In this document: piece by piece, positions 5,553 to 6,002 of the stretch
Position numbering within the stretch: the first letter of the stretch is position 1
Layout of the letters: each line of letters begins with the position of its first letter
Source: Chloroflexota bacterium
Lineage (GTDB): Bacteria; Chloroflexota; Dehalococcoidia; GIF9; AB-539-J10
DNA: 6,002 bases
Direction: 5' to 3'
Assembly (NCBI GenBank): GCA_015222255.1
Contig: JADFUX010000085.1
Location: 1-6,002 of the forward strand
Program-made: the position numbers and the translations under genes
Notes under the pieces: generated by a model
What the model saw: only the letters and a program-made list of their open reading frames with translations
Database searches by the model: none
What the model was told of the DNA's origin: nothing

Positions 5553-6002
5553 ATGACCTTTGCTGAGAAAATCCTCGCAGTCCATAGCAATAGAGCAAAG
5601 GTAATCCCCGGTGAATTCGTAACTGCGAGGGTTGACTTGGTCTTAGCTAACGATATCACGGCACCCTTAGCCATAAAGGAATTCCAGCGGCTAGGGATAA
5701 GCAAGGTGTTTCAGCCCCAAAAGATTGTCATGGTTCCCGACCACTTTTGCCCCAACAAGGATATACAATCCGCCGAGCAAGCAAAGCTAATGCGAGAGTT
5801 CGCTAAGGAGCAGGAGCTAGTCTACTTCGAGGTAGGCAGAATGGGTATAGAGCATGTGCTCCTACCTGAGCAAGGTCTGGTCTTGCCTGGACAGGTGATT
5901 GTTGGTGCTGACTCCCATACCTGTACTTATGGAGCTTTAGGGGCCTTCGCCACAGGCATGGGCTCAACTGACATTGCTGTCGCTATGGCCACGGGCGAAA
6001 TA
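5553..6002 (+). CDS. leuC: 3-isopropylmalate dehydratase large subunit, 3'-truncated by window edge
   Basis: With LeuD it isomerises 2-isopropylmalate to 3-isopropylmalate through a [4Fe-4S] aconitase-type centre. The first 150 residues are present, of about 420 expected for this subtype. It begins MTFAEKILA, with [14 protein letters not shown] (63-76), [19 protein letters not shown] (95-113) and the active-site stretch [18 protein letters not shown] (118-135) followed by GSTD. That stretch is the HacA/archaeal-type signature, not the longer enterobacterial one (GDSHTATHGAFGALAFG). The three cluster-ligand cysteines lie beyond the window, so catalytic competence cannot be judged. Homoaconitase has a similar N-terminus, but the ilv/leu operon context makes LeuC much more likely. 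leuD is expected next. ATG 5553 is supported by the AGGAGGAA just upstream. Confidence 0.94.
   Translation, partial: MTFAEKILAVHSNRAKVIPGEFVTARVDLVLANDITAPLAIKEFQRLGISKVFQPQKIVMVPDHFCPNKDIQSAEQAKLMREFAKEQELVYFEVGRMGIEHVLLPEQGLVLPGQVIVGADSHTCTYGALGAFATGMGSTDIAVAMATGEI

Noticed and set aside
5245..5598. A 117-codon minus-strand frame opposite the MgtC-like gene
   Set aside because: It is antisense to clear membrane-protein motifs; its Ala/Pro/Thr-rich translation is the expected reverse shadow of a Gly/Ala-rich gene.
1..6002. CRISPR array, tRNA/rRNA genes, insertion sequence ends or transposase
   Set aside because: No regularly spaced direct repeats, no cloverleaf-like or rRNA-like segments and no transposase motifs were seen; nearly all bases are accounted for by biosynthetic genes.

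Overview
This is a stretch of a branched-chain amino acid biosynthesis operon, all on the + strand: acetolactate synthase large subunit (ilvB, 5' end cut off by the window), its regulatory small subunit (ilvN), ketol-acid reductoisomerase (ilvC), 2-isopropylmalate synthase (leuA), a small MgtC/SapB-family membrane protein, and the large subunit of isopropylmalate isomerase (leuC, 3' end cut off). The gene order ilvB-ilvN-ilvC-leuA-leuC, moderate GC content, strong AGGAGG-type ribosome binding sites, a class I (short) reductoisomerase and a HacA/archaeal-type LeuC point to an anaerobe-like bacterium such as a Chloroflexota (Dehalococcoidia) or clostridial Firmicutes lineage. A decayed Uma2-type gene fits Chloroflexota somewhat better because that family is abundant there. 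The lineage call is inference and weak.

Layout: 1-3070 holds ilvB, ilvN and ilvC, separated by 22 and 30 bp, each with its own Shine-Dalgarno sequence. 3071-3279 is a 209-bp gap with a long imperfect hairpin (3098-3140), a smaller hairpin after it, and an unassigned open frame of about 54 codons that ends 7 bp before leuA. 3280-4812 is leuA. 4796-5052 holds the remains of a Uma2-family (DUF820) gene that starts inside the leuA 3' end. Both its N-terminal and C-terminal signatures are recognisable, but the nuclease core between them is gone. 5053-5137 is a short leader with two small inverted repeats. 5138-5542 is the MgtC/SapB-like gene, whose stop codon overlaps the leuC ribosome binding site. 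5553-6002 is the first 150 codons of leuC.

Working together: IlvB/IlvN condense pyruvate (or pyruvate plus 2-oxobutyrate) into acetohydroxyacids, and IlvC isomerises and reduces them. 2-Oxoisovalerate from the valine branch is then taken by LeuA with acetyl-CoA to 2-isopropylmalate, which LeuC (with LeuD, presumably just downstream) isomerises. The MgtC-like gene has no known role in this pathway.

I see no clear new multi-gene system. The points most worth a second look are the internally deleted Uma2 gene, the mgtC-like gene wedged into the leu operon and coupled to leuC, a Glu-to-Met change in the LeuA substrate pocket, a shortened cofactor-specificity loop in IlvC, and the structured ilvC-leuA gap.
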